A DNA stretch of 64,000 nucleotides from Typha latifolia. Lineage: Eukaryota; Streptophyta; Magnoliopsida; Poales; Typhaceae. Each line of letters begins with the position of its first letter. The stretch's first letter is position 1. The notes under the pieces were generated by a model. It was given only the letters and a program-made list of their open reading frames with translations, did not search any database and was not told where the DNA came from. The position numbers and the translations under genes were made by a program. This document shows, piece after piece, positions 48,372 through 59,259 of this stretch. Location of the stretch: contig CM034101.1 in the NCBI GenBank assembly GCA_019914945.1, forward strand, positions 15,511,188 through 15,575,187, written 5' to 3'.

Positions 48372-51300
48372 ATGACGCGCGCGGGAGTCCTCTCCGCCGC
48401 CCTTCTTCCCAACCCTTTCCCTTCTTCTCGCCGCTCGTCTCGCGCCAAATCTCGACGCGCTCGTCCCTTCTGGATCAGTGAGTATCAAATCCCTTCTGTA
48501 AAAAATCCCGAGATTTATCATCCAAATCAATTCTTTCATCTCTTTATCACTTCCTTTTAGAATACTAATCTGAGAGACTGTTTGATGTTTTTGCTAGCAT
48601 TGCTTGAGATCGAAGCAGTTATTATGTCTCTAGGTTGATAAATTTTCTTACTTTTCTCAATTGGCAGTGTCGGCATTAAGTGACGATCCGATTCGCGGAT
48701 GGATTCTCACGGAAGGGAAGGCTACTCAGATTACACGGATCAGTCCAATTGGGGGAGGCTGCATCAACCATGCGAGCCGCTATGATACTGATTCCGGTTC
48801 CTTCTTCGTGAAGACGAACAGGCATGCCATGCTTCAAAATCCTGTACAAGAGTCAAGTTTCTTCAAATTTCGTATATTATAGTGAGACTAGAGACATATT
48901 ATAGTGGATATTTATTTATTTTTAGTTTAATTTCCTTTTTTTTCAGATTGGTTCATATTTTATTGGATTTATACTTATGGTGACTTCAAAAGAGTTTTTT
49001 TTTTTTTTTTCTGTTTTTGCTAAACTATTTTTGAAATGTAAGTTGCCTGTTGTTTAACGAGGACCAGTAGAGTGGAGATATTTTGATAGTTAGATAGCTC
49101 TTCGTTGCATCAGAAGCAGCACTTGGGCTCTTCCCATGTTGTGTGTCGCCAAACTTTTTCTGGTTCTAGGATCTCTTTATCTTCTATCAGTAATACTTAC
49201 AAATAGCTTAAAGGAAATGTGTTCAATTTCAATTTTAACAGAAGTATTCATACATATCTTGAAGTATACGATTGCCTGTTTCTAGATCTGTTCTTGCTTC
49301 CGTTTGTTTTTTTTATTTCACAAGCAAACTGTGGTTAATAACAATATCTTTTTTGTTATCTGGTTCAGAAAAATTGGAACATCCATGTTTGAAGGGGAGG
49401 CCCTTGGTTTGCGTGCAATGTATGACACCAAATCAATTCGTGTTCCCATGCCGTATAAGGTGGATAACGTGCAATTTATTTGTAGTTTCCTATGAAATTT
49501 CTCCAGTACACCCTCTAGCTAATAAGTAAATTATTTTGACATTTGAGTTGTAGGTTGGACCTTTACCAACAGGTGGTTCCTTTATCATAATGGAATTTAT
49601 TGAGTTTGGCCCTTCTAGGGGAAGTCAGGTGATACTCGTGTATCAATACTTCCTCTAAAGCTCGCAGAGAAGTTGATCTTTGTTTAACAGAATATCTGTC
49701 CTCAGTCAGTTTTAGGAAGAAAGCTTGCTGAAATGCATAAAGCTGCAAAATCTGATAAGGGCTTTGGTTTTCATGTCGACAATACTATTGGCAGGTGAAT
49801 TTTCTTCTCTTAAACTGATTAACCTTTTAAGATCATTTTAAGATTTGCAATTAGGGGTAGCAATTGTATTGTGTTAACACTAACATGAACACAACCCGTT
49901 TGTTAAACAAATTGAAATTCTAAACACGAATGTGACCTATTTGTTACACAGATGACGCGACACAACACGACCTATTTGACCCGTTTAATAAATGAGTTGT
50001 GTTTTTAACATAACATGGTTAAACTGTTTACATGTTACCACAAAAACATCTACAACAAGATTTAGAATATATGTAGAATTTTACAACCAAACTAACAAAA
50101 AAAATTTAGCATAAAAAAATATTTATCTTACAATATTGTGGCAATAATTAGCAGACAAATAGCAACAAAATTTAGCAGCAATAACATGAAATACAATTGT
50201 CATCATAAACATATTACAATTCTTTTAGACTTCTCATATTTCCACAAATTCAACATACAAATAAGCTTCAAAATTGACAATTTATTAAATAGATACAAAT
50301 TGGCGATTTGTGTGGGAGAGGGAAAAAAAAGGATCTCCAATTTAACATCACTAAACTGGCGATGTGTGCTTCTCTAATAAAAGTAATAAAAGATCTGAAC
50401 TGCACAATATGTAGATATTCCTCCTTTGAAACTTCTTTCATGTTACAGTTATCTGTAAAGCAAAAACAGCATAGCTGGATCAGCACCTTGTAACTTATCA
50501 GAACAACCTTTCACATATCAATGTATAGATTAATCAAGCTGGATGAAAAAAATGTATAGCTTGACAATAACAACATTTTAGATAGACTAAATGACTTTTC
50601 GCATATCAATGAATAGATATATAAAGTTGGATCAAAACAATGTATATGTATTTCTCTTTTGAAATTTCTATGCTGATACAGTTGTATGTAAAGCATTGAA
50701 TGAAGGAATGATTGCCAACAAGCAAAAACACAAGAAGCGAGCTCGCCAATTGAATAGAAAGTCAATGTTGAAATCATGTAAGTAAGAGTAATCACTAATC
50801 AGTTAGGTTGGCAGAATATAAAATAAATTCCACTGCTAAAAATGCCCATCATGATCTCATATTAGTTTTAAAGACAATTAAGTGCATATATGATATTGAA
50901 TTCCATACAGTCCTAGGTGCCAATTAAGTGCACATATGATATTGAATAGTCTTTGAAAGACTGATATAATGGTATGTCCATTTGACATGTGCTAGCAATT
51001 CAGTGATTGGGTCATACTGAGCAGTCCTAGACACCAATTAAGTTGGCATTCCCCAAAGAATTCACATAATCAACATGCTAACTAATAAATACCTCACCTT
51101 ACAATATTAGTTTCACAATTGATCAAAGGATCGATTTCTTCTGGTAGTGTTGTCCTGCATACCTCACCTTACAATATTAGTTTCACAATTGATCAAAGGA
51201 TCGATTTCTTCTGGTAGTGTTGTCCTGCAGCCTCATTCGTAGCTCATCATTCTCCTTCCCCAAATCATCACAAGATTCCATGACCCTCTCAAGACCTTTT

Positions 51301-54300
51301 TCATATAGACCTGCAGGTGCAGCGGCCTTCAAATCCTTTGTACCCCATGATGACCATCTCCTCCTCACTGCATTTCCTCAATCCTTGGGCAGTCATGCTC
51401 TCGTCCATCTATCATCTACATCAGAAGGGAAATTAAAAAAAAACTGACACAACCTCAAATACGAAAAAAAAAAAACCTAACAAAGAAATAAATAGACATC
51501 GAACAAAAGGATAATTAAAAAAACATTGTACCTAGTATTGCTCCAATAAATAGTTGCAAAGGCCCTGCGCTCCTCGATGACAAAGATCTGATCTTAGAGG
51601 CATCAGATAAAACGATGGTTTGTAGATGGCTTCGTATGAGCGATCTCTGACGCATATTGGTTTCCCGTCATTGTCTCTTCTCCGGCGAGAGCTAGGATTT
51701 CGGACAAGATGAGGAGTGCCATCTATTTTTACCAGTCACATAAGGAAGAGAAGAATGACAGAATAAAAGAGAAAGGACTAGCGCAAAAGCTGTCTAACTT
51801 ACATAGGGTATATGAGATGGGTTAATAGGGTTGGCGGGTTAACTGAACCAAATTCAACCCAGTATAATTAAACGGGTTGGAATCGGGTTAGTAGTGTAAA
51901 CACAAACAGAACATGAATATTAAATGAGTTGACTCGTTTATGACCCAAACCCGATTAGATTAAACCATAACCCATTTAAATATCAAGTTATCGAGTCATG
52001 TTGACTTTTGCCACTCCTACTTGCAATTTTCTTAGAGACCTCATGTTACATTTGGTTGATGTTTTCTGTACATGCAAAAAGTGGTTCTTAAAAGCCTCAT
52101 GGCTTCTCTCTGCTTCCTTTGTTGAAATTGTATCGCAATTGCATAACCCTTTCTTCATGCTGTAGGTTTTCCTGCTTTTCCTTTGCCCAATCCTAGTATG
52201 GGGCTCTGCATATAGTTGTTGATCATCAATACTGTAATCCTTCATGTAGTTAATTATTGTTTAAGCACGCAACATTAACACATCCTAGCTCATCTGACTG
52301 TCCTGTTGTAGTACTCCACAGATAAACACTTGGACTTCCAACTGGATTGAGTTCTTTGCTGAGCATAGATTGGGCTACCAATTAAATCTAGCGTTCAACC
52401 AGTTTGGGGACTCTAGCATATATGAAAAAGGTACAATGAGTATTGAAATAGTTACATACCAAAATAGTGCATGCATTATTAGTAGTTTTATTGCATCATG
52501 AGGAAGTAGCTGAGATCTTGGTTTGCAGTGAGCTGCATGTTGTTTCACCCATCATGCTAGGCTCTTTCCATAATTCTTATTATAAGATATATATATATTC
52601 ATAATTGACTTCACCATTCATGATGATAACTTAAATCACTACTGGTGAATTATAATCATTTCGCTAGTTAGGTTAGTTGTGCTTTTCTTTGAGTTGCCTT
52701 TGGAAGAGCCATATATTTTGCCAATAACTGGAAGATGCTCACTTCCTTTGGCAAAAGCATTAGCTAAGACTCGAGGCTCTATTGTCCCATCTGTCAGTGA
52801 ATTTGGGTCTGAGGTAATTTCTGGTTACAAATAACTGCATATATTTTAAAAAATAATTAAATGTTGATTGATGAAAATCAGGAGGCATAGCATCATGTTA
52901 AAGCTAGTGAACCGAGATATTATGATCAAGTTATTGGTCCCTGGTAATAAGTTCCTCTTGTCACTTTCAACTTTCCAATATCCCTTCAACAGGTCAACGT
53001 TTGTTGAAGAACATGGGAGCTCTTTTCGAAGATGTCGTAATTGAGCCATGCTTACTACATGGGGACTTGTGGAGTGGAAACATTAGCTCTGATAAGAATG
53101 GTGATCCTGTTATATTGGATCCAGCATGTTACTGTAAGTTTAGCTCAGTACTTATTTACTACTACTGAATCTGAAGGTTGACCAAGTGATAAATAAAAAC
53201 TTCTAAGCCTTAGATTCTATTAAAAGACATCTATTTTAATCCCAATTAATTTTATTAGAGTGGAAAACAGCAATTGTTAATTAAAGCAATTTTATTTATT
53301 AAAAATGTCCATGCACCAAGGATAATGTGACTACGTGCTATCATTTCAATGACAAGGATTCTAAGATTTCAGATGTCCTAATTTAACATTTAGAGTTCTC
53401 TGATAATACAAAGTTTACTATTGAACTAATTTGACATTGTGGATAAGAGCTGGACTACAAACTTTTGGTTAATATTTGACGAAACTGTGCAACCTTTCCA
53501 CCTCTGGATTTGTTTTTCAGAATCTGAAGACATGAGCAATGAGTAAAAGATGTTAACTTTGTCTAAAGTTTTTAACATGAAGTTTATAGTCCAAACTTCA
53601 TGTTGATCTTATGCCATGCTATAGAATGTGTCCTAAAAGCAATTTTCTCCTTGTAATAATTTATCCGTTTTCTTTATGTATCCACAGATGGGCATAATGA
53701 GGCAGAGTTTGGAATGTCCTGGTGTGCTGGATTTGGCGGGTCATTTTATAATTCGTACTTTGAGGTATCACCTTTCTCATCATATAAGTGATAAATAACA
53801 GAAGCAAGTAAACTTCACTCTGGAAGCTCTGGAAATAAACTTTTACCTATATGGAACAGATAGCGAGAATGGATGTGTACAGTTGACTGATATTATGGTA
53901 GTTCTTAAATGTTAAAAGTGCTCTAGTAGTAAAAAATTTTAAATTTTAGAAAAGAAAATTTGGAATATTGCAAGAATGGACTTCCTTATAAGGGTGGTGC
54001 TACTGTGCAAGAATGTTCTGCACTCTAGCCTTCAATAAGAAGGTCAATTGATGTCACCAAAATTTGTGCATGATTGAGATAAACACATGGCTGCTATAAT
54101 CGATGGTGTCACTTGTCAGTTTATTTCTTCAGAAGCAAGTATCATCTTTCTTGGAAACTAGTGCATCTTTCTTGGAAACCAGTGGATGATGGATGATGGA
54201 TGATGCAGAGTTGCCTTTTCTGAAGTTAGATAGATGTGTACCATAGTGCTTGAGATGTGTGGGTTGACATCATAGTTCTGTTTATTTGAAGACAAACTGT

Positions 54301-54612
54301 ACACTATCACTTTGAGAAACACAACCATTATTTATTGATCTTATATTCTGGAGCCTATTTTTTGCAGTCTTCTACTCCTCATTTCTCTAAATGCAAGATA
54401 TACCGTCAACTTATCCATTTTTTGGGCAGAACTATTATCTTTTATTGGCATAATTTTGTATGCAGGTGATGCCAAAACAGCCAGGCTTTGAGAACAGGAG
54501 GGACCTGTACATGCTCTACCATTACTTGAATCACTACAATCTTTTTGGTTCAGGATACCGATCATCAGCCATGTCGATCATTGATGACTACTTACGGATG
54601 CTAAAAGCTTAA
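48372..54612 (+). CDS. FN3K: Fructosamine/protein-ribulosamine 3-kinase, plastid-type
   Basis: Kinase that phosphorylates ketoamine adducts on glycated proteins so that they break down, a protein-repair step. Exons are 48372-48477, 48668-48821, 49369-49459, 49554-49628, 49706-49794, 52312-52430, 52993-53133, 53688-53764 and 54466-54612, giving 332 residues; the Arabidopsis enzyme is about 326. Residues 1-35 are Ser/Arg-rich without acids, like a chloroplast transit peptide. Kinase landmarks are the Gly-rich [12 protein letters not shown] loop, FFVKTN with the ATP-binding Lys, IIMEFIEF hinge, the catalytic [11 protein letters not shown] (D236, N241), the metal-binding ILDPACYYGHNE (D254), and the C-terminal [20 protein letters not shown]. 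Intron 2 needs a GC donor (aacag|gcatgc). The Met codon at residue 36 is assembled across the exon 1/2 junction. Intron 5 is expanded to about 2.5 kb by a hAT-like insertion. Confidence 0.94.
51091..51229. repeat. Near-exact 70-bp tandem duplication inside the hAT-like element
   Basis: The unit starting ACCTCACCTTACAATATTAG begins at 51091 and again at 51161, and the two copies read the same to the last base or two. Such identity suggests a recent duplication or an assembly artefact. Confidence 0.9.
51183..51368 (-). pseudogene. Possible captured coding fragment inside the hAT-like element
   Basis: A minus-strand open frame of about 61 codons ends within the 70-bp duplication. It contains a charged, helix-forming stretch ([20 protein letters not shown] followed by DELRMRL) that reads like a real coiled-coil segment. 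No intact gene surrounds it. I do not recognise the source; a host exon picked up by the transposon or a decayed transposon protein are both possible. Confidence 0.3.
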
Positions 54613-55293
54613 AGCATCCTCTGGTACAAAACCACTTCCAAGTTATTGTAACTGTTGAATGTAGATTTTCTGAATTTCTCGTTCTTGTGAACAAAAAAAG
54701 AAAAGAAAAAAAAGAAAAAGGAATTCACTTGAATATATTTACGAACTTGGAAAGATCAGCATTACGAACTTGGTGGGCTTCCCAGGACCCTATGTTGTAT
54801 CTATTATCAACATGTTAGTGCTTCAGAAAACTACCCCTTGGAGCCGTGGCTCGAATCGAGCCTGAGCATTCTAAGCTTGAATCTAGCCAATGCCTAGGTA
54901 GTTGACAGATTCGGCTTGGCTTCTCTCTAGCTGGCTTGGAAGCCGTTACATTTGTTAGATCTGAAATGTAACTTCTAGTCATCACTTGTCGAATAAGAAT
55001 AGATTTATTCTGATATAAACCTTCTTACACTGATATAATCTCTCATCTTTTCTATATATCTAATACATTACTATTTTTCTCTGGAAAGTCACTTTAATCA
55101 CTCTCTCTTTCATCTTCCTTCTTTCTCCTCTTATCCCATATTTTAATTATTTATCAAACTATTATTTCAATTTTATGTTATATTAATATATAACTAAACA
55201 CTATAATTTATAAATTTTCTTTTATTAGTACAAAAAAAAATTGAAATAATTGTAACAGTGTTGATCTTATTCTTATTTCTGCAAGTAAATCGT

Positions 55294-55367
55294 GTAGGGC
55301 TTATAAGGAGCCAGGATGGCACATCAGGTAGAGGTAGGGCTTACAAGGAGCCAGCATGGCATCTGGT
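55294..55367. repeat. Two-copy 40-bp direct repeat
   Basis: The block GTAGGGCTTAYAAGGAGCCA recurs at 55294 and 55334, with diverging ends. A short local duplication. Confidence 0.8.
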
Positions 55368-55671
55368 TCACGTAAGCTGGCCCGTGGGCCATGGCATGGG
55401 TCATATCAAATGTCCGTATCTAATCTGCTGGTGATTTCAATTTGTTTTGAATTACAGTTGACAACCTACCGAAAGAGATAGAATATATATCTATATATAT
55501 ATATATATATAGTACTATTATTAAATTCCACATTCATTAATACCTCCTCCATAAGTGATAAGGGTACAATCACAGAGAGTTTTCTAAAATAAATATAATT
55601 TAGGGTGATGAATAGTACTATTTTTTTATATAGACTCCTCTGGCCGTCGTAGAGAACTATTAAAGGCGGTC

Positions 55672-55674
<3 letters not shown>

Positions 55675-55703
<29 letters not shown>
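55675..55703. repeat. (CT)n microsatellite
   Basis: About 14 CT repeats in the spacer downstream of FN3K. Confidence 0.95.
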
Positions 55704-55707
<4 letters not shown>

Positions 55708-56341
55708 CTTCGCATAGTATTCTTCATGCTTATGCGAATTATGCTTAGATTATGAGTTCCGGTCGATCTTGAGAAGAGATCTACGTGAATGGGTAATCTG
55801 TAACCGTGGTTAGTAATTAATGCAAAGTCTCTTTTTATTATTCCATTCACTTATAGAATGACGCCAATACCAATATAGTTTATTTTTACTAGCATAAGAG
55901 AAATTATGCTGACATAAATTATTTTAGTATTTAGTTGTATACTAATATAATATGTAATAACTATACTTTGTTGTCATATAAAATTGAAATTATAGTTTAA
56001 TAAATGATTAAAGTAGATTTTATAATTGACAAATAAAGATAATAAAGAGAAGAAAAGAAAAAAAAAATAAGAGTGATTGAAATAATAGTTTATTTAAATA
56101 AATTTTTTTAAAAGTGTAAATAAGTTGAACTTGAGTTTGACTTTACTTGAAATTAATACAATTGAGTTCGAGTTCTAAATAAGCCCAATCAAACAAACTC
56201 CAAAGATAATTTAATGTATTTAGAGAGAATGATAGTTATAAATGTGTATGAACTCTATCAAGTTTTATATATAAGATTAATCAGCTAAAGATTCTCTTTG
56301 AAAAAAGCCAATGAGCTTTTTTTGATAGTCTTTTAAGTTTA

Positions 56342-56378
56342 AATGGTTATTTACTAGCAATACTAGTAAATAACCATT
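56342..56378. repeat. Perfect 16-bp inverted repeat with 5-base loop
   Basis: AATGGTTATTTACTAG (56342-56357) and CTAGTAAATAACCATT (56363-56378) are exact reverse complements. The fold is not GC-rich and has no T-tail, so a terminator role is unlikely. It may be a short fold-back transposon end. Confidence 0.85.
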
Positions 56379-57631
56379 ATTTTTTCTATTAAGAAGAATA
56401 TCTCCTAACCCAACTAAGTTATATTATTTCGAAGAGACATATCTCCCCAGAAGGTCAAAATGAAGGACACAAATCAAATCAAAGAGAGGAAGAAAATTAG
56501 GCCATTCTGAATAAAAAAAGAGACTAAGTCTACCTCAATGGGCTACGTAATCAGCAGCCTAATTGTAATTGCAATCCTTGTAAATATAAACAAAAGTACA
56601 AAGGCCAAAATGAGATATTAATTAGTTTTCTGCACTGAGCAATGATATTCTTGATGCACCAAAGAATTTCTTCAAACCGATTGACTACCGAGATGATCTC
56701 CCAAGAGGAGAATTCCCAGGCAAAGAGCAGAGTGGTGCCCAGGTGATGATATCTGCCTACCAACACAGTCCCCAGCTCTAGCACTCTTTGACTGTTGGAC
56801 AAATAAGGAGGCTTCAAGTTTTGCCTTGCCATCTTCAATGAATCCATCGATCGACATGAGTAGACTAGTCTGATTCCGAACTAACCCCCAAAGAACGCGT
56901 TAATGTAAACTGGATTCACCTCACCTCACTGGAGAAGCACTGGATAATCCAATTCCTGATGGCCCGCGATAAGGAGTGAATTGTGATGCTAGGAATATTA
57001 AGTTAAAACATTTATAGATGCAACAGCTACTGTTTCCAACTTAGATAGCTACGGTCTTAGAGAATTTTCTGGCTCTTATCTTTAATGATCAATTAATGAA
57101 GGGGAGAAGGTTATGGTGGACCAACCAATCCATCAATAGACAATAGGTAGATGCCACTTGCCTTTTAAAATAAAATCACGTCGCAAAATTGTTTTAGAGA
57201 TAGTTGCATTTTTATTTTATATTTTAATTTCCTCGTCGATAATCACGAGTCTCCAGTGAAACCATGTGTGTATATAATTGAAAATAGTCTTAACTTCGTA
57301 ATTTAATTAATTTAGTATAGTAATTGGCATAGTATATCAAGTCTGTATAATCCTTTCCGTACTCAAATCGGTCGGCGTCGCTGCTGACATTATGAGCTCC
57401 AACTATCCAATAGAAAGGCGCCACGTTGACGACAAGATATTTGTAGCCGACTAGGATCTTAGTTTTGTCTTGTATTTGCTTTAAAAAACTATTTGAGGTT
57501 ACTTATCGTTGGTATATCATGTATCATCCGTCATCCCTCGACTTTTGTGCTTTTCAAGTTAAGCTAAGCTCCAAATATCTTTTTTTTTTTTTTTTTTTCA
57601 TATTTATTGCTATTTTAAATCTTATTATGTT

Positions 57632-57657
57632 AATATATATATATATATATATATATT
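57632..57657. repeat. (TA)n microsatellite
   Basis: A TA run about 60 bp downstream of a poly-T run, in the spacer upstream of the ERF gene. Confidence 0.9.
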
Positions 57658-58172
57658 ATTAATTTTGATTCTTGTACTTTACATAGTGTTTTGAAAAATA
57701 CTTAGAAAAAAGGAGAGTCGAATTATAAATAATAAATAGACAAAAGAAACATAAGATTTTTATTTTATTTTTATTTTTGCTCTTTCGTGTTTTCTTTCAC
57801 TTTCTAGCTGTTGCAAAAGAAAATTATTTTTACTGACATCCACACAAATAAAAATTTAAAAAAAAAAACAAAGAAAGAAATAAGTAAACAGTAAAGATTC
57901 CTCAAATCTCTCTCCGTGTCTCCTTCCTCACTCCTAGATAAACTCTCTCAACAACCATCTTTACAGAAAGTATTCAAACGGTTTGCGGTTATAATTAATC
58001 AGTAGGTTTAAGAAAATTATATTCTAGTGGGATTTAAAATAGTTTAGCAACATTTTATTTTATGACCTCAAAAGCCTTTTTATATGTCACGTCGCACACA
58101 AGTCGGACCAAAAAGATAAGTAGGAACGTACACCAAGAAAAAAAAAAGAGATAAAAGGGGAATATGATTACA

Positions 58173-58197
58173 ATTATTATTATTATTATTATTATTG
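58173..58197. repeat. (ATT)n microsatellite
   Basis: A short ATT run about 530 bp upstream of the ERF start codon. Confidence 0.9.
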
Positions 58198-58722
58198 TTG
58201 TTCAACTTACTATTCTAATAACAGACTAATATATAATTAAATAAAGTGGCTCGCACACTGCTATCAAGCTTTCTAACCATCATATATTTGTCGCACTTGT
58301 CATATTTAATTATTCCCCTCTCCCATTAGAAAAGCGACTGTGGGTTAATATCACCACAACCCTAAAGTTTCAAGTGTTTTGCTCTTCAGGTAACAGCTAA
58401 TTGCTAGCGAGCAACTCCCAATACCGCGTCTCATCTCTCTCTTCTCACACGATGGCGACGAACTCTCTCACTCCCCGCGAAATCCCCACGCTTCTCTCCC
58501 ACCCGCTTAAATGCACCCCTCTCTCCTCTCACGAGCTTCCACTCCAAACAACATGCGCCAAATCTAAATCCCCTACTCCACGAACACTTTTATTTCTCTT
58601 GCCTTCCCCACCCTAATTAAGCTACCTTAGACTATATATAGATATAGATATAGATATTCATAGGGTTCTTATAGGAGGTATAGGTCCTATAGAGGATATA
58701 TATATATATAAAGACACATAAG

Positions 58723-59259
58723 ATGGATCACGACCACCATTATTCCCACGTGCACAGGTCACAACCGTCATCGCCTACCGGGAGGCACCCCAAGTACCGC
58801 GGCATCCGGTGCCGGAGCGGCAAGTGGGTGTCGGAGATCCGCGAGCCGCGGAAGGCAAACAGGATCTGGCTCGGCACGTACCCGACCGCCGAGATGGCTG
58901 CGGTCGCCTACGACGTCGCGGCGCACGCCCTCCGGGGCGCCGATGCGGTGCTCAACTTCCCGGACGCCATCGCGTCGAGGCCAATCCCCGCGTCGGCTTC
59001 GCCGGCACACATACAGGCCGCGGCCGCCACGGCGGCCGCGGCCTGCCTGCCGAAACCGGAAGGTACTCAGAGTCAAGGTGTGTCCGGAAATTGTAATGCG
59101 GGAGGGTACATGGACGAGGAGGAGATCTTTGACATGCCACAATTGCTAGTTAGCATGGCGGAGGGGATGATGATGAGCCCTCCGAGGCTGAGTCCGACCA
59201 CTTCCGACTACTCACTGGAGACCTCGGATCAGGGGGGCAGCCTTTGGAGCTACCATTAA
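58723..59259 (+). CDS. AP2/ERF transcription factor, DREB subfamily (ERF025/027-like)
   Basis: An intronless 178-residue nuclear factor with one AP2 domain (about 24-80). The domain reads [20 protein letters not shown] with [20 protein letters not shown] after it. Val36 and Glu41 sit at the two positions (14 and 19 of the domain) that mark the DREB side of the family and favour DRE/CRT (CCGAC) binding. After an Ala-rich linker, the acidic motif [20 protein letters not shown] and the C-terminal LWSYH match the group III members near ERF024-027, whose tail acts as an activation region. The N-terminus is His-rich ([12 protein letters not shown]). The gene is GC-rich against an AT-rich background. 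A TATATATATA stretch lies just before the ATG, but it is too close to be a usual TATA box. Confidence 0.92.
   Translation: MDHDHHYSHVHRSQPSSPTGRHPKYRGIRCRSGKWVSEIREPRKANRIWLGTYPTAEMAAVAYDVAAHALRGADAVLNFPDAIASRPIPASASPAHIQAAAATAAAACLPKPEGTQSQGVSGNCNAGGYMDEEEIFDMPQLLVSMAEGMMMSPPRLSPTTSDYSLETSDQGGSLWSYH

Larger units (their letters stand above)
49852..52019. mobile_element. Non-autonomous hAT-like DNA transposon in FN3K intron 5
   Basis: A 2168-bp insertion with terminal inverted repeats TAGGGGTAGCAA at the left and TTGCCACTCCTA at the right (10 of 12 matching). It is flanked by 8-bp direct repeats that differ at one base: tttgcaat (49844-49851) and cttgcaat (52020-52027). The subterminal zones contain repeated GGGTT/AACCC and CCCGTTTAAT motifs in both orientations. 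Together these are marks of the hAT superfamily. No transposase frame is present, so it is non-autonomous. The internal part holds degenerate repeats, an exact 70-bp tandem duplication and a possible coding fragment. Confidence 0.8.
54613..58722. other. Spacer between FN3K and ERF genes
   Basis: About 4.1 kb, AT-rich. It holds a two-copy 40-bp direct repeat near 55294, a (CT)n tract, a perfect 16-bp hairpin at 56342-56378, several (TA)n/(ATT)n tracts, and a minus-strand open frame at 56551-56857 that might be a decayed retroelement fragment. The last 350 bp are probably ERF promoter and leader. I see no intact gene. Confidence 0.45.

Noticed and set aside
56551..56857. Minus-strand frames faintly like a retroelement RNase H segment (LLFAWEFSSWEIISVV)
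   Set aside because: The resemblance is a few residues only, with no catalytic acidic residues placed correctly, so I do not call a retroelement.
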